Below are positions 1-8,985 of a stretch of 64,000 bases of DNA, piece after piece. The translations under genes were made by a program, and so were the position numbers. Every line of letters begins with the position of its first letter. The stretch's first letter is position 1. Source of the DNA: Streptomyces sp. NBC_01335 (GTDB taxonomy: Bacteria > Actinomycetota > Actinomycetes > Streptomycetales > Streptomycetaceae); NCBI RefSeq assembly GCF_035953295.1, contig NZ_CP108370.1:3687001-3751000 (forward strand), written 5' to 3'. Under the pieces are notes generated by a model. It was given only the letters and a program-made list of their open reading frames with translations. It had not been told where the DNA came from and did no database searches.

Positions 1-65
1 AGTCCGCCGCCTCGGCACGGCTGCTCGACATCCTGCTGGAAGGACTGCGTTCACGGCCCGCGTGA
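1..65 (+). CDS. C-terminal tail of a probable TetR-family regulator (partial)
   Basis: The third frame reads SAASARLLDILLEGLRSRPA and then stops at 63-65; the rest of the gene lies before the window. An amphipathic LLDILLEGL helix followed by a short basic tail is how many TetR/AcrR ligand-binding domains end. With only about 20 residues visible this is a resemblance, not a family assignment. The next gene begins about 125 bases downstream on the same strand. Confidence 0.45.
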   Translation, partial: SAASARLLDILLEGLRSRPA

Positions 66-190
66 AGGTGACGGTGAGCGGAAGCGTGAGTGGACCCGTC
101 CCGTTCGGATGACCTCTCGCGCTCCCATTCGGTCGGACACCCCGGACGAGTGGAAGGTGGGGCTGAACCAGCGCGCAGCGCAAGGGCCGT

Positions 191-2473
191 GTGGCAGTGT
201 TGCCCGGAATCGGGTTCACGCCAGGTACGGGGGCTTCCGCGATGAGCGGTGACGGCACACGGGAAGAGCCGCTCGACGGCGTCTCGGCCGAGGGCGGCGC
301 CGAGGAAGGGACGGTCCCCTCACCGCGCCGGGCCCAGGTTCCCCCGCCGGGCGGCACGGACAGGCTGTCCGGCAGCGGCCCGTCGGGGACCGGCCCCTCG
401 GACAACGGCCCCTCGGGCAAGAGTTCGTCGGGCAGCGGCTCGTCGGTGACGGGATCTCCCGGCGCGGGGTCGGCCACGGACGCGGGCGTGCCAGTCGCAC
501 GGCGGGAGCCGGGAGTACCGGGAGTACCGGGAGTACCGGCTCTGCCGGAGCACGGTGAGGAGCCTCCGGCGGCGAGCGGTGGCGGTACGGTGCTGCCCGG
601 CCCCTGGTCCGTACCCTCGCAGCGCACGGGGCGGGGGGCCGCGACGGGGCTCACCGTGTCGGACGCCGAGCTGATCAGAGGCATGCGCTCCGGTGACGAC
701 CGGGCGTACGAGGAGCTGTTCCGGCGCCACTCCGGCGCCGTCCGACGCTACGCGCGCACCTGCTGCCGGGACGCGCACACTGCGGACGACCTGACGGCCG
801 AGGTGTTCACCCGGACCCTTCAGGCGGTACGTGGCGGAAAGGGGCCCGAAGAAGCGGTCCGCGCCTATCTGATGACCGCGGTCCGGCACGTCGCCGCCGC
901 CTGGACGAAGAGCGCGAGGCGCGAGCATCTGGTCGACGACTTCGCGGTGTTCGCCGCCGGGGCGGCGCGTACCTCCGAGCTGTCCGATGACGACACCCTC
1001 GACCCGGGCGCCGACGTCCGCGCGATGCACGAGGCCGAGCAGTCCATGGCCCTGCAGGCGTTCCGCAGTCTGCCGGAGCGCTGGCAGGCCGTGCTCTGGC
1101 ACACCACCGTGGAGGAGGAGTCGCCGAGCGAGATCGCCCCGCTCTTCGGGCTGTCCGCCAACGCCACGGCGGTGCTCGCCGGCCGGGCCCGGGAGGGGCT
1201 GAAGCAGGCCTACCTCCAGGCACACGTCAGCCAGGCCCTGGTGGCGGGCGGGGACTGCGCGCGGTACGCCGACCGGCTCGGTGCGTACGCCCGGGGCGGC
1301 CTGCGGACGCGGGCGGAACGCGGACTCCGCAAGCACCTGGACGAGTGCGCCAAGTGCCGAGTGGCCGCCGGGGAGTTGCAGCAGGTCAACGCGGGGATTC
1401 CCGCGCTGCTGCCGATCGCCGTCATCGGCTGGTTCGCCGCCGCGTACTCGCTCAAGGCGGCGGGGGTCGCGGCGGGCGGAACGCTGGGCCTCGCCGGGGC
1501 CGGGGCGGCAGCCGCCGCGACCGGGACCGGCACGGCGGCCACCGGCGCGGCCTCGGCGGGAGGTGCGGCGGCGGGAGGCGCCGGTGGTGGTTCGGCGGCC
1601 GGAGGCGCTGTCGCGGAGGGGCTCGGCGCCCCCGTCAAGGTGGGCGTCGCGGCCACGGTGGCCATCGCGGCGGCGGCCGGACTGGTGTGGGCCCTGGCCG
1701 GCGACGACCAGCCGGAGCCGGTGGCGAAGCCCCCGGTGGCGGTGGCCTCGGTCCCGTCCGTCGCGCCCCCGCCCGAGCCGCCCTCGCCGACGCCGCCGCC
1801 CCCCGCGCCCTCGCCGTCCGTCACGCCGGAGCCGACCCCGGCGGCCGCGCCGCCGCCCTCGCCGTCCCCGCCCGCCCCGAAGCCCTCCGCCCCGGCCGTT
1901 CCGCGTACGCCGTCGCCCACCCCGCCCGCCGAGGAGCCACCCGCCCCGGGGCCCTCCCCCGCTCCCACCGAGGAACCCGCACCGAAGGCACCCGCGCCCG
2001 AGGTCCACCGGTTCAGCGAGCTGCGCTACGACCTCCTGGGGGACGGGTCCGGACCCACGGTGGAGCTGCGCGGGAGCAGCCCGATCTGGCAGCGCCGGAG
2101 CCTGTCGATCGCCTCCACCCCGTACGCGCACGGGGTGACGGTGGGCGGCCGTTCGTCGGTGGTCGTCCGGCTGGACGGGCGCTGCACCCGCTACGAGGCG
2201 ATGGCCGGCATCGACGACCTGGCGCTGGGCCTGGGCGCGGTGCGCTTCTCCGTCCTCAGCGGCGCAGGCGGCGAAAGCGGCGGTGCGGGAGGCGGAGACG
2301 GCGGGGGCGCGGTGCTGTGGACCTCCGGGACCGTGCGGGCGGGCTCCCCCGCCGTACCGGTGAGCGTTCCGCTGGACGGACTGTTGGCGGTGCGCCTGGT
2401 CGTCGAGTCCGCCCGGCCGTTCGGCGGGGTGACGATGGCCGACTGGGCCGATTCCCGGTTCACCTGCCGGTAG
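191..2473 (+). CDS. Membrane-tethered ECF sigma factor with zinc-finger, transmembrane and NPCBM-like C-terminal domains
   Basis: The first ~155 residues are a low-complexity Gly/Ser/Pro leader, so the true start may be later than this GTG (an ATG lies at 241). Sigma-70 region 2 follows at about 158-225 (SDAELIRGMRSGDD, DDLTAEVFTRTLQAV) and region 4 at about 293-342 (LPERWQAVLWHTTVEEESP). Next comes a zinc-finger anti-sigma-like motif, HLDECAKC, near 382-389. Hydrophobic segments at about 402-424 and 489-507 and a Pro-rich linker lead to a C-terminal domain (605-760) that resembles NPCBM carbohydrate-binding domains (STPYAHGV, VVVRLDGRC, VRFSV). The layout suggests a sigma factor with its own built-in anti-sigma and sensor, held at the membrane and perhaps reading cell-wall sugars. 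ECF groups with such extensions are known in actinobacteria. Two hydrophobic segments leave the side of the membrane on which the tail sits unresolved. Confidence 0.8.
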   Translation: MAVLPGIGFTPGTGASAMSGDGTREEPLDGVSAEGGAEEGTVPSPRRAQVPPPGGTDRLSGSGPSGTGPSDNGPSGKSSSGSGSSVTGSPGAGSATDAGVPVARREPGVPGVPGVPALPEHGEEPPAASGGGTVLPGPWSVPSQRTGRGAATGLTVSDAELIRGMRSGDDRAYEELFRRHSGAVRRYARTCCRDAHTADDLTAEVFTRTLQAVRGGKGPEEAVRAYLMTAVRHVAAAWTKSARREHLVDDFAVFAAGAARTSELSDDDTLDPGADVRAMHEAEQSMALQAFRSLPERWQAVLWHTTVEEESPSEIAPLFGLSANATAVLAGRAREGLKQAYLQAHVSQALVAGGDCARYADRLGAYARGGLRTRAERGLRKHLDECAKCRVAAGELQQVNAGIPALLPIAVIGWFAAAYSLKAAGVAAGGTLGLAGAGAAAAATGTGTAATGAASAGGAAAGGAGGGSAAGGAVAEGLGAPVKVGVAATVAIAAAAGLVWALAGDDQPEPVAKPPVAVASVPSVAPPPEPPSPTPPPPAPSPSVTPEPTPAAAPPPSPSPPAPKPSAPAVPRTPSPTPPAEEPPAPGPSPAPTEEPAPKAPAPEVHRFSELRYDLLGDGSGPTVELRGSSPIWQRRSLSIASTPYAHGVTVGGRSSVVVRLDGRCTRYEAMAGIDDLALGLGAVRFSVLSGAGGESGGAGGGDGGGAVLWTSGTVRAGSPAVPVSVPLDGLLAVRLVVESARPFGGVTMADWADSRFTCR

Positions 2474-2622
2474 CGGACCGGGGCTCGGGACAGCGCTTAC
2501 GAGGCGCTGCCTGCGGGACAGGGCCTGCGGGACACCGCTTACGCGACACCACCGCCCGAGGGCCGGCGCACGAAAGCCGCTGCACGAGGGCCGTCCCGCG
2601 ACGGAGCCGCCGCACGAAGAAT

Positions 2623-2742
2623 GCCGCCGCACCAGCACCGCCCCGCAACAGGGCCGCCGCACCAGCACCGTCCCGCGACGGAGCCGCCGCACCAGCACCG
2701 TCCCGCGACGGAGCCGCCGCACCAGCACCGTCCCGCGACGGA
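2623..2742. repeat. Four tandem copies of a 30-bp repeat
   Basis: A 30-bp unit starting GCCGCCGCACCAGCACC repeats at 2623, 2653, 2683 and 2713. The last three copies are identical, the first has a few changes, and a degenerate copy precedes them at about 2593. It fills the gap between the converging sigma-factor and asparagine-synthase-like genes. The period is a multiple of three but no coding function is supported. Confidence 0.85.
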
Positions 2743-2753
2743 GCCGGCGGCCC

Positions 2754-4895
2754 TCACGCCTGGAGCGAGCGGCGCGCGACCGGGAGGACGCCTCCCGCGA
2801 CGGCCCGGCTGCGCGGTGCCGCCGTCCCGGTCCAGCAGGTGCCCCGGCGGACCATCAGGCGGCGGAGCCAGAGCTCCGTGGAGGCGAGGTCCGCGAGCCC
2901 GTCGAGCGGCAGCGGTTCCCCGGCGGCGGCCGCGCGCAGCGCCTTGCGGACCACGCGGGCCTCGATCAGTCCGGCGTCGGCGAGCAGCGGGGCGTCGAAC
3001 AGGTCCATCAACTCGGGGAGCGCCAGGCGGATTCCGGTGCGGTTCGCCTCCGTCGACCGCGCCAGCGACGGGGCGCCCCAGCCGGTGGGGAGTTCGTGGA
3101 TGCCCGCGCCCGACAGGACCCGCCGCAGAATCGCGGCGCGCGCGCCCGGCTGGACCCGGAGCGACTCGGGCAGGGCACGGGCCGCCCGGACGACCTGGTT
3201 GTCGAGGAAGGGCGCGTGCAGCCGCTGGCCGCGGATGTCGGCGGCCTGCTCCAGGATGCGGTGGCCGGCGGCGGCGCGGGCGAGGGCCGCGCCCGCCCTG
3301 GCCTGGCCCGGGCGCTGCGCGGTGGCGGGGCGGATCGCCGCCTCCTGGAGCCGGACCGCCACCTGGGCGAGCGCCTCCCCGGTGAGCCAGCGGGCGGCAG
3401 GTCCGGGCCGGGACCAGGTGAGGGCGGCCAGCGAGGCGTCGGCGGGGGTGCTGCCGCGGCCGGTGGCGTCGAGGCCGGCCGGGTACCGGTTGGCCTCGGG
3501 CAGCAGTCCGGCGGCCGTCTCCAGGCCGGTGCGGTAGGAGGTGCGGGCCAGTCGGCGGGCGGCCCGGTAGACCGCGAGCGGGACGAACAGCGAGTGCGCG
3601 GAGGCGCCTTCGGCGCGGGTGAGCGCCGCGACGGGTCTCATCAGGTCGCGGCGACGGCGGTCCATGAGGAGGTCGGCCAGGCGGGCGGGGTGGGCGTCGA
3701 GCACCTGCCGGGCGCCGTACCCGACGAGGTGGTCCGCGCTGCCGGCGGCGAGTCGGCGGCGGTGGCGTTCGGCGACGACGAGGGAGGGCGCCGGCTCGTC
3801 GGTGATCACCGCGTTCTCCACCGAGAGGTCCGCGTAGGGGAGGGCTTCCTCGCCCGCGGGGACCACCACGTGGTGCAGGCGCGGGTTGGCGGCGATGGCG
3901 CGGGCGCGGGCGAGTTCGTCCTCGTCGCCGCGGGTGGTGAGGTCGTTGAAGGTGACGGCGAGGAGCCGCTCCCCCGCACCGGTGCCGTGGCCGAGGACCG
4001 TACCGGGGAGGCCGGGCAGTCCGGCGGCGAGGAGGGCGAGGGTCGCGGAGGCGCTGCCGCCGGAGAGGTCGGCCCCGATGCCGGGTACCGGCCCCCGGCC
4101 CCGGGCGGCGCGGCGGTCGGCGGGCCCCATGCCGGGGACGGGCCCGGGGTCCTGCGGCCCGGTTTCCGGGGCGTGGCGGGGAGCGGTGAGCCGGGCGCGT
4201 ACGGCTTCGACGAGGGCGTCCCGTACGCCTTCCACCGCGTGGACGGGGTCGGCCTGCGGGGCGGCGACGGCGAGGGAGGCGACGGGCTCGTACCCGGTGA
4301 TCTCGCGGGAGCCCTCCCGGAGGATGAGGGCGTGGCCGGGCGGGATGCGCTTCACCCCTTCGTACGGGGTGCCGTCGCCGAGTGCCTCCGGGGTCTCGGG
4401 GCAGGCCAGCAGGGCGGCCAGGTGCCCGATGTCGAGCTGGGCCTCGATGAGGTCGGCGAGCGGCAGCGCGGCGGTGGCGTACGCGGTGCCGCCGGCCCAC
4501 GGGGTGTGGAAGACGGGGCGGGCGCCGGCGAGGTCCCCGGCGACGGTGATGCGCCGTCCTATCTGCACGACGACCGTGTAACTGCCGGGCCAGGCGGTGA
4601 GATGGCGCAGGGCGCCGCCGCGCGCGGAGAGGAGTCCGACGCGCAGTTGCTCGTCGGTCGCCCCGCAGCAGCCGAGTACCGCGAGCCGGGTGGTGGGTGC
4701 GCCTACCGTGGTCGCGGCGTCGATGAGCCGGATCTCGTCGGGGCGCCAGTCGCCGACCGCCCACAGCGGATCGGGGTCTCCCCACAGGAGTTGGGAGCCC
4801 ACCGGATGGACCGTGCGCCCCTCGCCGCCCGCGCCGGCCCCGCCCACCGTGCCGAAGCTCGCGGCGATACTGCTCCACCCCACCAACCAACGCAT
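2754..4895 (-). CDS. Asparagine-synthase-like protein (713 aa) with a degenerate ATP site
   Basis: An N-terminal glutaminase-like fold (MRWLVGWSSIAASFG..., AVLGCCGATDEQL, GDLAGARPVFHTP) is followed by a C-terminal synthetase-like region. This is the layout of asparagine synthase B, beta-lactam synthetase and lasso-peptide cyclases. The chosen ATG at 4895 has GGAGG five bases upstream; a longer frame exists but lacks such a site. There is no Cys at position 2, so glutamine hydrolysis is not expected. The PP-loop near residues 277-283 reads LSGGSASA where active members have SGGxDS. Either the protein uses another substrate or it is catalytically weak. No precursor peptide or maturation partner is next to it. 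It faces the gene-free stretch 4896-5921. Confidence 0.7.
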   Translation of the reverse strand: MRWLVGWSSIAASFGTVGGAGAGGEGRTVHPVGSQLLWGDPDPLWAVGDWRPDEIRLIDAATTVGAPTTRLAVLGCCGATDEQLRVGLLSARGGALRHLTAWPGSYTVVVQIGRRITVAGDLAGARPVFHTPWAGGTAYATAALPLADLIEAQLDIGHLAALLACPETPEALGDGTPYEGVKRIPPGHALILREGSREITGYEPVASLAVAAPQADPVHAVEGVRDALVEAVRARLTAPRHAPETGPQDPGPVPGMGPADRRAARGRGPVPGIGADLSGGSASATLALLAAGLPGLPGTVLGHGTGAGERLLAVTFNDLTTRGDEDELARARAIAANPRLHHVVVPAGEEALPYADLSVENAVITDEPAPSLVVAERHRRRLAAGSADHLVGYGARQVLDAHPARLADLLMDRRRRDLMRPVAALTRAEGASAHSLFVPLAVYRAARRLARTSYRTGLETAAGLLPEANRYPAGLDATGRGSTPADASLAALTWSRPGPAARWLTGEALAQVAVRLQEAAIRPATAQRPGQARAGAALARAAAGHRILEQAADIRGQRLHAPFLDNQVVRAARALPESLRVQPGARAAILRRVLSGAGIHELPTGWGAPSLARSTEANRTGIRLALPELMDLFDAPLLADAGLIEARVVRKALRAAAAGEPLPLDGLADLASTELWLRRLMVRRGTCWTGTAAPRSRAVAGGVLPVARRSLQA

Positions 4896-5921
4896 CGCCG
4901 CCTCCACAGGCTGTGGACTGACGGCGCACATGGTCCGTTGGAACGCCGCTGCGGGACATGCTGCCACGACTGCGACGGCCGGGAGGGGGTACGCGCGGCG
5001 CACGCCGGAAGAGCATGCGCCCCTGGCATGAGCCGGGGGGCCTCGGGCGGAGCCGCCCCTGCCAACGGAAGTATGGCTTCCGTTTGTTGGGGATCCGTTG
5101 GCGCAACCACCGGCGTCTCGACCGCACCCACCCCACCCCGCACCCGCCGCCGCGCGGCTTCGCGCCCCCCGCGCGCCCCCTGCGGGCGCCGCCCACCAGG
5201 TCGCCAGGACGGTTCCGCCGCCGTACCCTCAGGCGCAATCAAGCCACCGGAGGAGCGCTCTCGCGGCGGATTCCAACGGATCAGCGACCGTCGATAATCA
5301 GCCATTCTTCGCTGACGGGACATCGGCACCGCCCCGCGCCCGCCCCCACGCCCCGCCGTTCCGCGCCCCGGCCGGGCGCGCGTTCCCGGCGCGCGCCCGG
5401 AGGTTCCACGCGTCGCCCGCGCCCGGCGGCCGGCCCCCGAGGGCCCCGTCCGGCGCTCGGCCCGGGAGATGGCGCGCACCTCCCGGGCCGGTCCGCCGCC
5501 CGCGGGGAATGGGGCGGCAGTGTCCCCCAGCCCGCCGAGTCCAGTGCGGCGGGCCGACCCACGCAGGGTCCATGGAAGCGCTTCGACAGCGGCCCGGCGA
5601 GAGCGCACGGCCGGGCGCACGGCCACACGGCCGGGGCACATCCGGCACCCTTCCCCGCCGCCGCCGGCCCCCCGGGCAGCCACCGCACGACCCCCGGCGC
5701 GGGCCACAATCCCGCCATCCGAACCCATGCCCCTTAACGGTAGGGATGCGGAGAACTACGCTGGGTTTACCGATGGTCTCAGCACGGCGGCATATTCCTC
5801 GGGGTTCGGCCACATGCGTGTGCGCCCGGCCTCGGAAGTCCGCCGCGAGGAGGTCTCCGGTACGAATGCCGCGCGCCGCCCCCGGTGACGCGGCGGCTGT
5901 CTGTGTGTCGAGGGGTGGCGC
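4896..5921. other. About 1 kb without a supported gene; holds a strong hairpin
   Basis: This is the divergent promoter region of the asparagine-synthase-like and regulator genes. Reading frames here are GC-bias artefacts without ribosome binding sites or recognisable domains. The clearest structure is an inverted repeat at 5064-5084, AACGGAAG / CTTCCGTT around a 5-base loop. It lies about 170 bases from one start and 840 from the other and has no T-run, so it looks more like an operator or RNA structure than a terminator. Confidence 0.5.
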
Positions 5922-7466
5922 ATGTCCAGGGAGCAACGCGGGCCGAACGAGAAGCTCGGCACGGTTCTCGCCCTCGCGGGAATCAGCAACGCCGGGCTCG
6001 CCCGGCGGGTCAACGACCTCGGAGCACAGCGCGGTCTGACACTTCGCTACGACAAGACCTCGGTGGCCCGATGGGTCGCCAAGGGCATGGTGCCGCAGGG
6101 CGCGGCGCCGCATCTCATCGCCGCCGCGATCGGGGCCAAGCTGGGCCGGCCTGTCCCGCTGCACGAGATCGGTCTCGCCGACGCGGACCCGGCGCCCGAG
6201 GTCGGCCTCGCCTTCCCGCGCGACGTGGGCGAGGCGGTGCGCTCCGCCACGGAGCTGTACCGCCTGGACCTCGCCGGGCGCCGCGGCGGCAACGGCATCT
6301 GGCAGTCGCTGGCGGGTTCCTTCTCGGTGAGCGCCTACGCGACGCCCGCCTCGCGCTGGCTGATAACCCCTGCCGACCCCTCGGTCGCCCGGGACTCCGC
6401 GGCGGCGCGGACCGCGCTCCTCGGCGGCCCGTCGGCGGCCCGTCCGGCGCCCGCCGCGGCTCCGTCGCCGAGCGGCCCGCTGCTGCCCGGCGGGCACGGG
6501 ACGGTCCCGGTGCAGCCGGGTCCCGAGTCCGTGGCGGACGCCTCGCCGCTTCGGGTCGGCCACAGCGACGTCGCCAAACTGCGCGAGGCGGCCCAGGACG
6601 CGCGCCGCTGGGACTCCAAATACGGCGGCGGGGACTGGCGTTCGTCGATGGTCCCGGAGTGCTTACGGGTGGACGCGGCGCCGCTGCTGCTCGGTTCGTA
6701 CAGCGACGAGGTGGGGCGTGCGCTGTTCGGCGCCTCCGCCGAACTGACCCGGCTGGCCGGGTGGATGGCCTTCGACACCGGCCAGCAGGAGGCCGCCCAG
6801 CGGTACTACATCCAGGCGCTGCGGCTCGCCCGGGCCGCCGCCGACGTCCCGCTCGGCGGGTACGTCCTGGCGTCGATGTCGCTCCAGGCGACGTACCGGG
6901 GCTTCGCCGACGAGGGGGTCGATCTCGCGCAGGCGGCGGTCGAGCGCAACCGGGGTCTGGCGACGGCCCGGACGATGAGCTTCTTCCGGCTGGTGGAGGC
7001 GCGCGCCCACGCGAAGGCCGGGGACGCCCCGGCGGCCGGGGCGGCGCTGCGCGGGGCGGAGAGCTGGCTGGAGCGGTCGCGGCCGGGGGACGCCGATCCC
7101 TCGTGGCTCGGCTTCTACTCGTACGACCGGTTCGCCGCCGACGCCGCCGAGTGCTACCGCGACCTCAAGGCGCCCCGCCAGGTGCGCAGGTTCACGGAGC
7201 TGGCGCTGTCGAAGCCCACCGAGGAGTTCGTCCGCTCGCACGGGCTGCGGCTCGTCGTCTCGGCCGTCGCCGAGCTGGAGTCGGGCAACCTCGACGCCGC
7301 CTGCGCCGCCGGGACCCGCGCGGTGGAGGTCGCGGGGCGGATCTCCTCCGCCCGGACCACCGAGTACGTGCGCGATCTGCTGCACCGCCTCGAACCGTAC
7401 GGGGACGAGCCGCGCGTCGCCGAGCTGCGCGAGCGGGCCCGGCCCCTGCTGGTGGCCCCCGCCTGA
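5922..7466 (+). CDS. NsdA/sporulation-associated-type regulatory protein with N-terminal HTH-like region
   Basis: Residues 1-85 ([40 protein letters not shown]) read as an HTH domain that contacts DNA through a cassette built on an Asn-Ala-Gly-Leu-Ala helix. The rest is an alanine-rich all-helical region with TPR-like stretches ([24 protein letters not shown] style, residues ~270-500). This matches a Streptomyces family annotated as sporulation-associated, related to NsdA, a negative regulator of antibiotic production and sporulation. The ATG at 5922 follows a GAGGGG-type binding site. A Pro/Ala-rich linker lies at about 165-210. It appears monocistronic, with a roughly 1-kb upstream region that could house complex control. 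The precise role is inferred from family resemblance only. Confidence 0.65.
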   Translation: MSREQRGPNEKLGTVLALAGISNAGLARRVNDLGAQRGLTLRYDKTSVARWVAKGMVPQGAAPHLIAAAIGAKLGRPVPLHEIGLADADPAPEVGLAFPRDVGEAVRSATELYRLDLAGRRGGNGIWQSLAGSFSVSAYATPASRWLITPADPSVARDSAAARTALLGGPSAARPAPAAAPSPSGPLLPGGHGTVPVQPGPESVADASPLRVGHSDVAKLREAAQDARRWDSKYGGGDWRSSMVPECLRVDAAPLLLGSYSDEVGRALFGASAELTRLAGWMAFDTGQQEAAQRYYIQALRLARAAADVPLGGYVLASMSLQATYRGFADEGVDLAQAAVERNRGLATARTMSFFRLVEARAHAKAGDAPAAGAALRGAESWLERSRPGDADPSWLGFYSYDRFAADAAECYRDLKAPRQVRRFTELALSKPTEEFVRSHGLRLVVSAVAELESGNLDAACAAGTRAVEVAGRISSARTTEYVRDLLHRLEPYGDEPRVAELRERARPLLVAPA

Positions 7467-7599
7467 CGGCTCGGTTCGGGCCCCGTCGGGGGCTCGTCTT
7501 CGGGGCTGCCCACCACGACCCGCGCCACGTCCCCGCCCCGTCCGGGGTTTGATCCGGTTGTCAGCGGGTCAGTGCACTATCGGGGTGGGAGGTGGCGTG

Positions 7600-8985
7600 A
7601 TGAGGACGCACGCGGACTACGACTACGACTGCGACGTGCTGGTGATCGGCGGCGGGATCGTCGGTCTGTCGACGGCGTACGCGCTCACGCGCGCGGCGCC
7701 GGGCACCCGGGTCACGGTGCTGGAGGAGGCGCACGACCCCGCCGAGCACCTCGCGGGACCGGGCGGCGGGCTGATCCACAGCGGTGTCCACCACCGCCGG
7801 AGCTCCCTCACAGCCCGGTTCGCCGCGCGCGGCGGCGGCGAGATGACCGAGTTCTGCGCCCGGCACGGCATCGCCCACACCGTCGCCGGGAAGCTGATCG
7901 TGGCCACCGACCGCTCCGAGCTCCCCCGGCTGCACGCCCTGGCGCAGCGCGGCCGGGAGCACGGGCTGCCGGTGCGCGAGCTGGGCCCGGCGCAGATCGC
8001 GGAGTACGAGCCCGGGGTGCGCGGGCAGGCGGCGATCCGGGTCTCCACCACCGGGGTCTGCGACGCGGCGGGGGTCCTCGCGGCGCTCGCGGGCGAGGTC
8101 GTCGCCGCCGGGTCGGTCGTCCGGTGCGCGGCACGGGTGACCGCCGTGGACCGGCGGCCCTGGGGCGTCGCGGCCCGCACGGCGGACGGGACGGTGGTCC
8201 GCGCCCGGGCCCTGGTCAACGCCGCGGGCCCGGGGAGCGACCGGGTGGCCCGGCTCGCGGGCGACGAACCGGGCGTACGCGTCGTACCCGTCCGGGACAC
8301 GTACGTCGAACTGCGCAGGCCGGAGCTGGTACGCGGAGTGGTCCATCCGGTGCCGCACCCGGGGCACCCGTTCCTCGGGGCGCAGCTGGTCCGGGGCATC
8401 GTCCGGTCCGTCGACGGCACGGTCCACGTGGGGCCGGTCGGCGCGACGGCGCCCGGGCGGCCCGTGCCGCCCGTCCACCCCGGCGGACTGCTCTCCGCGC
8501 TGACCCGGCCCGCCTCCTGGCGGACCGCGCGCCGGCCGGAGGGGTACGCACGGGACGGGGCGCGCCTCGTCGGGGCCGGTGCGGTGCTGTCGGCGGAGCG
8601 GACGGACGTGAGCGGGCGGACCGATCGGGACGGGCGCCCCTGGCAGGCCGGTCGGAGCGGTCGGGATGTCCGGGACGTCCGGTCGGACTCGACGGGGGCG
8701 GTGGTGACGGCCGCGCTGCGGCGGCTGCTGCCCGACGTGACCGAGGAGGACCTGGGCCCGGCGCGCACCACCGTGCGCGCCCAGGCGGTGCACGGCGACG
8801 GCACTCCGGTCGAGGACTTCCTGATCCGTGAGGCCCCGCACACCGTGCACGTGCTCCACGCCCCCGCGGACGCCGCGCTGGCCACGGCGTTGCCGGTGGG
8901 GCGGGAGATCGCCCGGCGGGTGCTGGCTCCGGCGCAGGGGGCGGGGTGGAGGCCGCCCGCCGTAGAATCGGGGCATTGTGTCTGA
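7600..8985 (+). CDS. lhgO: FAD-dependent oxidoreductase, L-2-hydroxyglutarate oxidase-like
   Basis: The N-terminus carries a dinucleotide-binding fold, DVLVIGGGIVGLSTAYAL (GxGxxG), followed by an acidic strand end (VTVLEEA). GGGLIHSGVHH is the substrate/FAD-side motif typical of LhgO proteins, and LVNAAGPGSDRVARLAGDE is a second FAD contact. LhgO oxidises L-2-hydroxyglutarate, a side product of central metabolism, to 2-oxoglutarate at the membrane. I chose the ATG at 7600 because GGAGG lies 7 bases upstream; GTG at 7597 and a longer TTG start are alternatives. A low-complexity insertion (about residues 335-370, rich in Gly/Arg/Asp) is strain-like. The stop overlaps the trmB start by 8 bases. 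Confidence 0.75.
   Translation: MRTHADYDYDCDVLVIGGGIVGLSTAYALTRAAPGTRVTVLEEAHDPAEHLAGPGGGLIHSGVHHRRSSLTARFAARGGGEMTEFCARHGIAHTVAGKLIVATDRSELPRLHALAQRGREHGLPVRELGPAQIAEYEPGVRGQAAIRVSTTGVCDAAGVLAALAGEVVAAGSVVRCAARVTAVDRRPWGVAARTADGTVVRARALVNAAGPGSDRVARLAGDEPGVRVVPVRDTYVELRRPELVRGVVHPVPHPGHPFLGAQLVRGIVRSVDGTVHVGPVGATAPGRPVPPVHPGGLLSALTRPASWRTARRPEGYARDGARLVGAGAVLSAERTDVSGRTDRDGRPWQAGRSGRDVRDVRSDSTGAVVTAALRRLLPDVTEEDLGPARTTVRAQAVHGDGTPVEDFLIREAPHTVHVLHAPADAALATALPVGREIARRVLAPAQGAGWRPPAVESGHCV
8963..8968 (+). promoter_or_regulatory. Predicted -10 box for leaderless trmB transcript
   Basis: TAGAAT lies 9 bases before the GTG of trmB, within the end of the oxidase gene. The spacing puts the transcription start at or within a few bases of the start codon, as in many Streptomyces leaderless mRNAs. 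No clear -35 is visible. Confidence 0.45.

Noticed and set aside
2539..5238. 899-codon minus-strand frame over the asparagine-synthase-like gene
   Set aside because: Arg/Pro/Gly-rich out-of-frame shadow, typical of high-GC DNA.
5281..5718. 145-codon minus-strand frame in the gap before the regulator gene
   Set aside because: Pro/Ala/Gly/Arg-rich composition with no recognised domain and no ribosome binding site.
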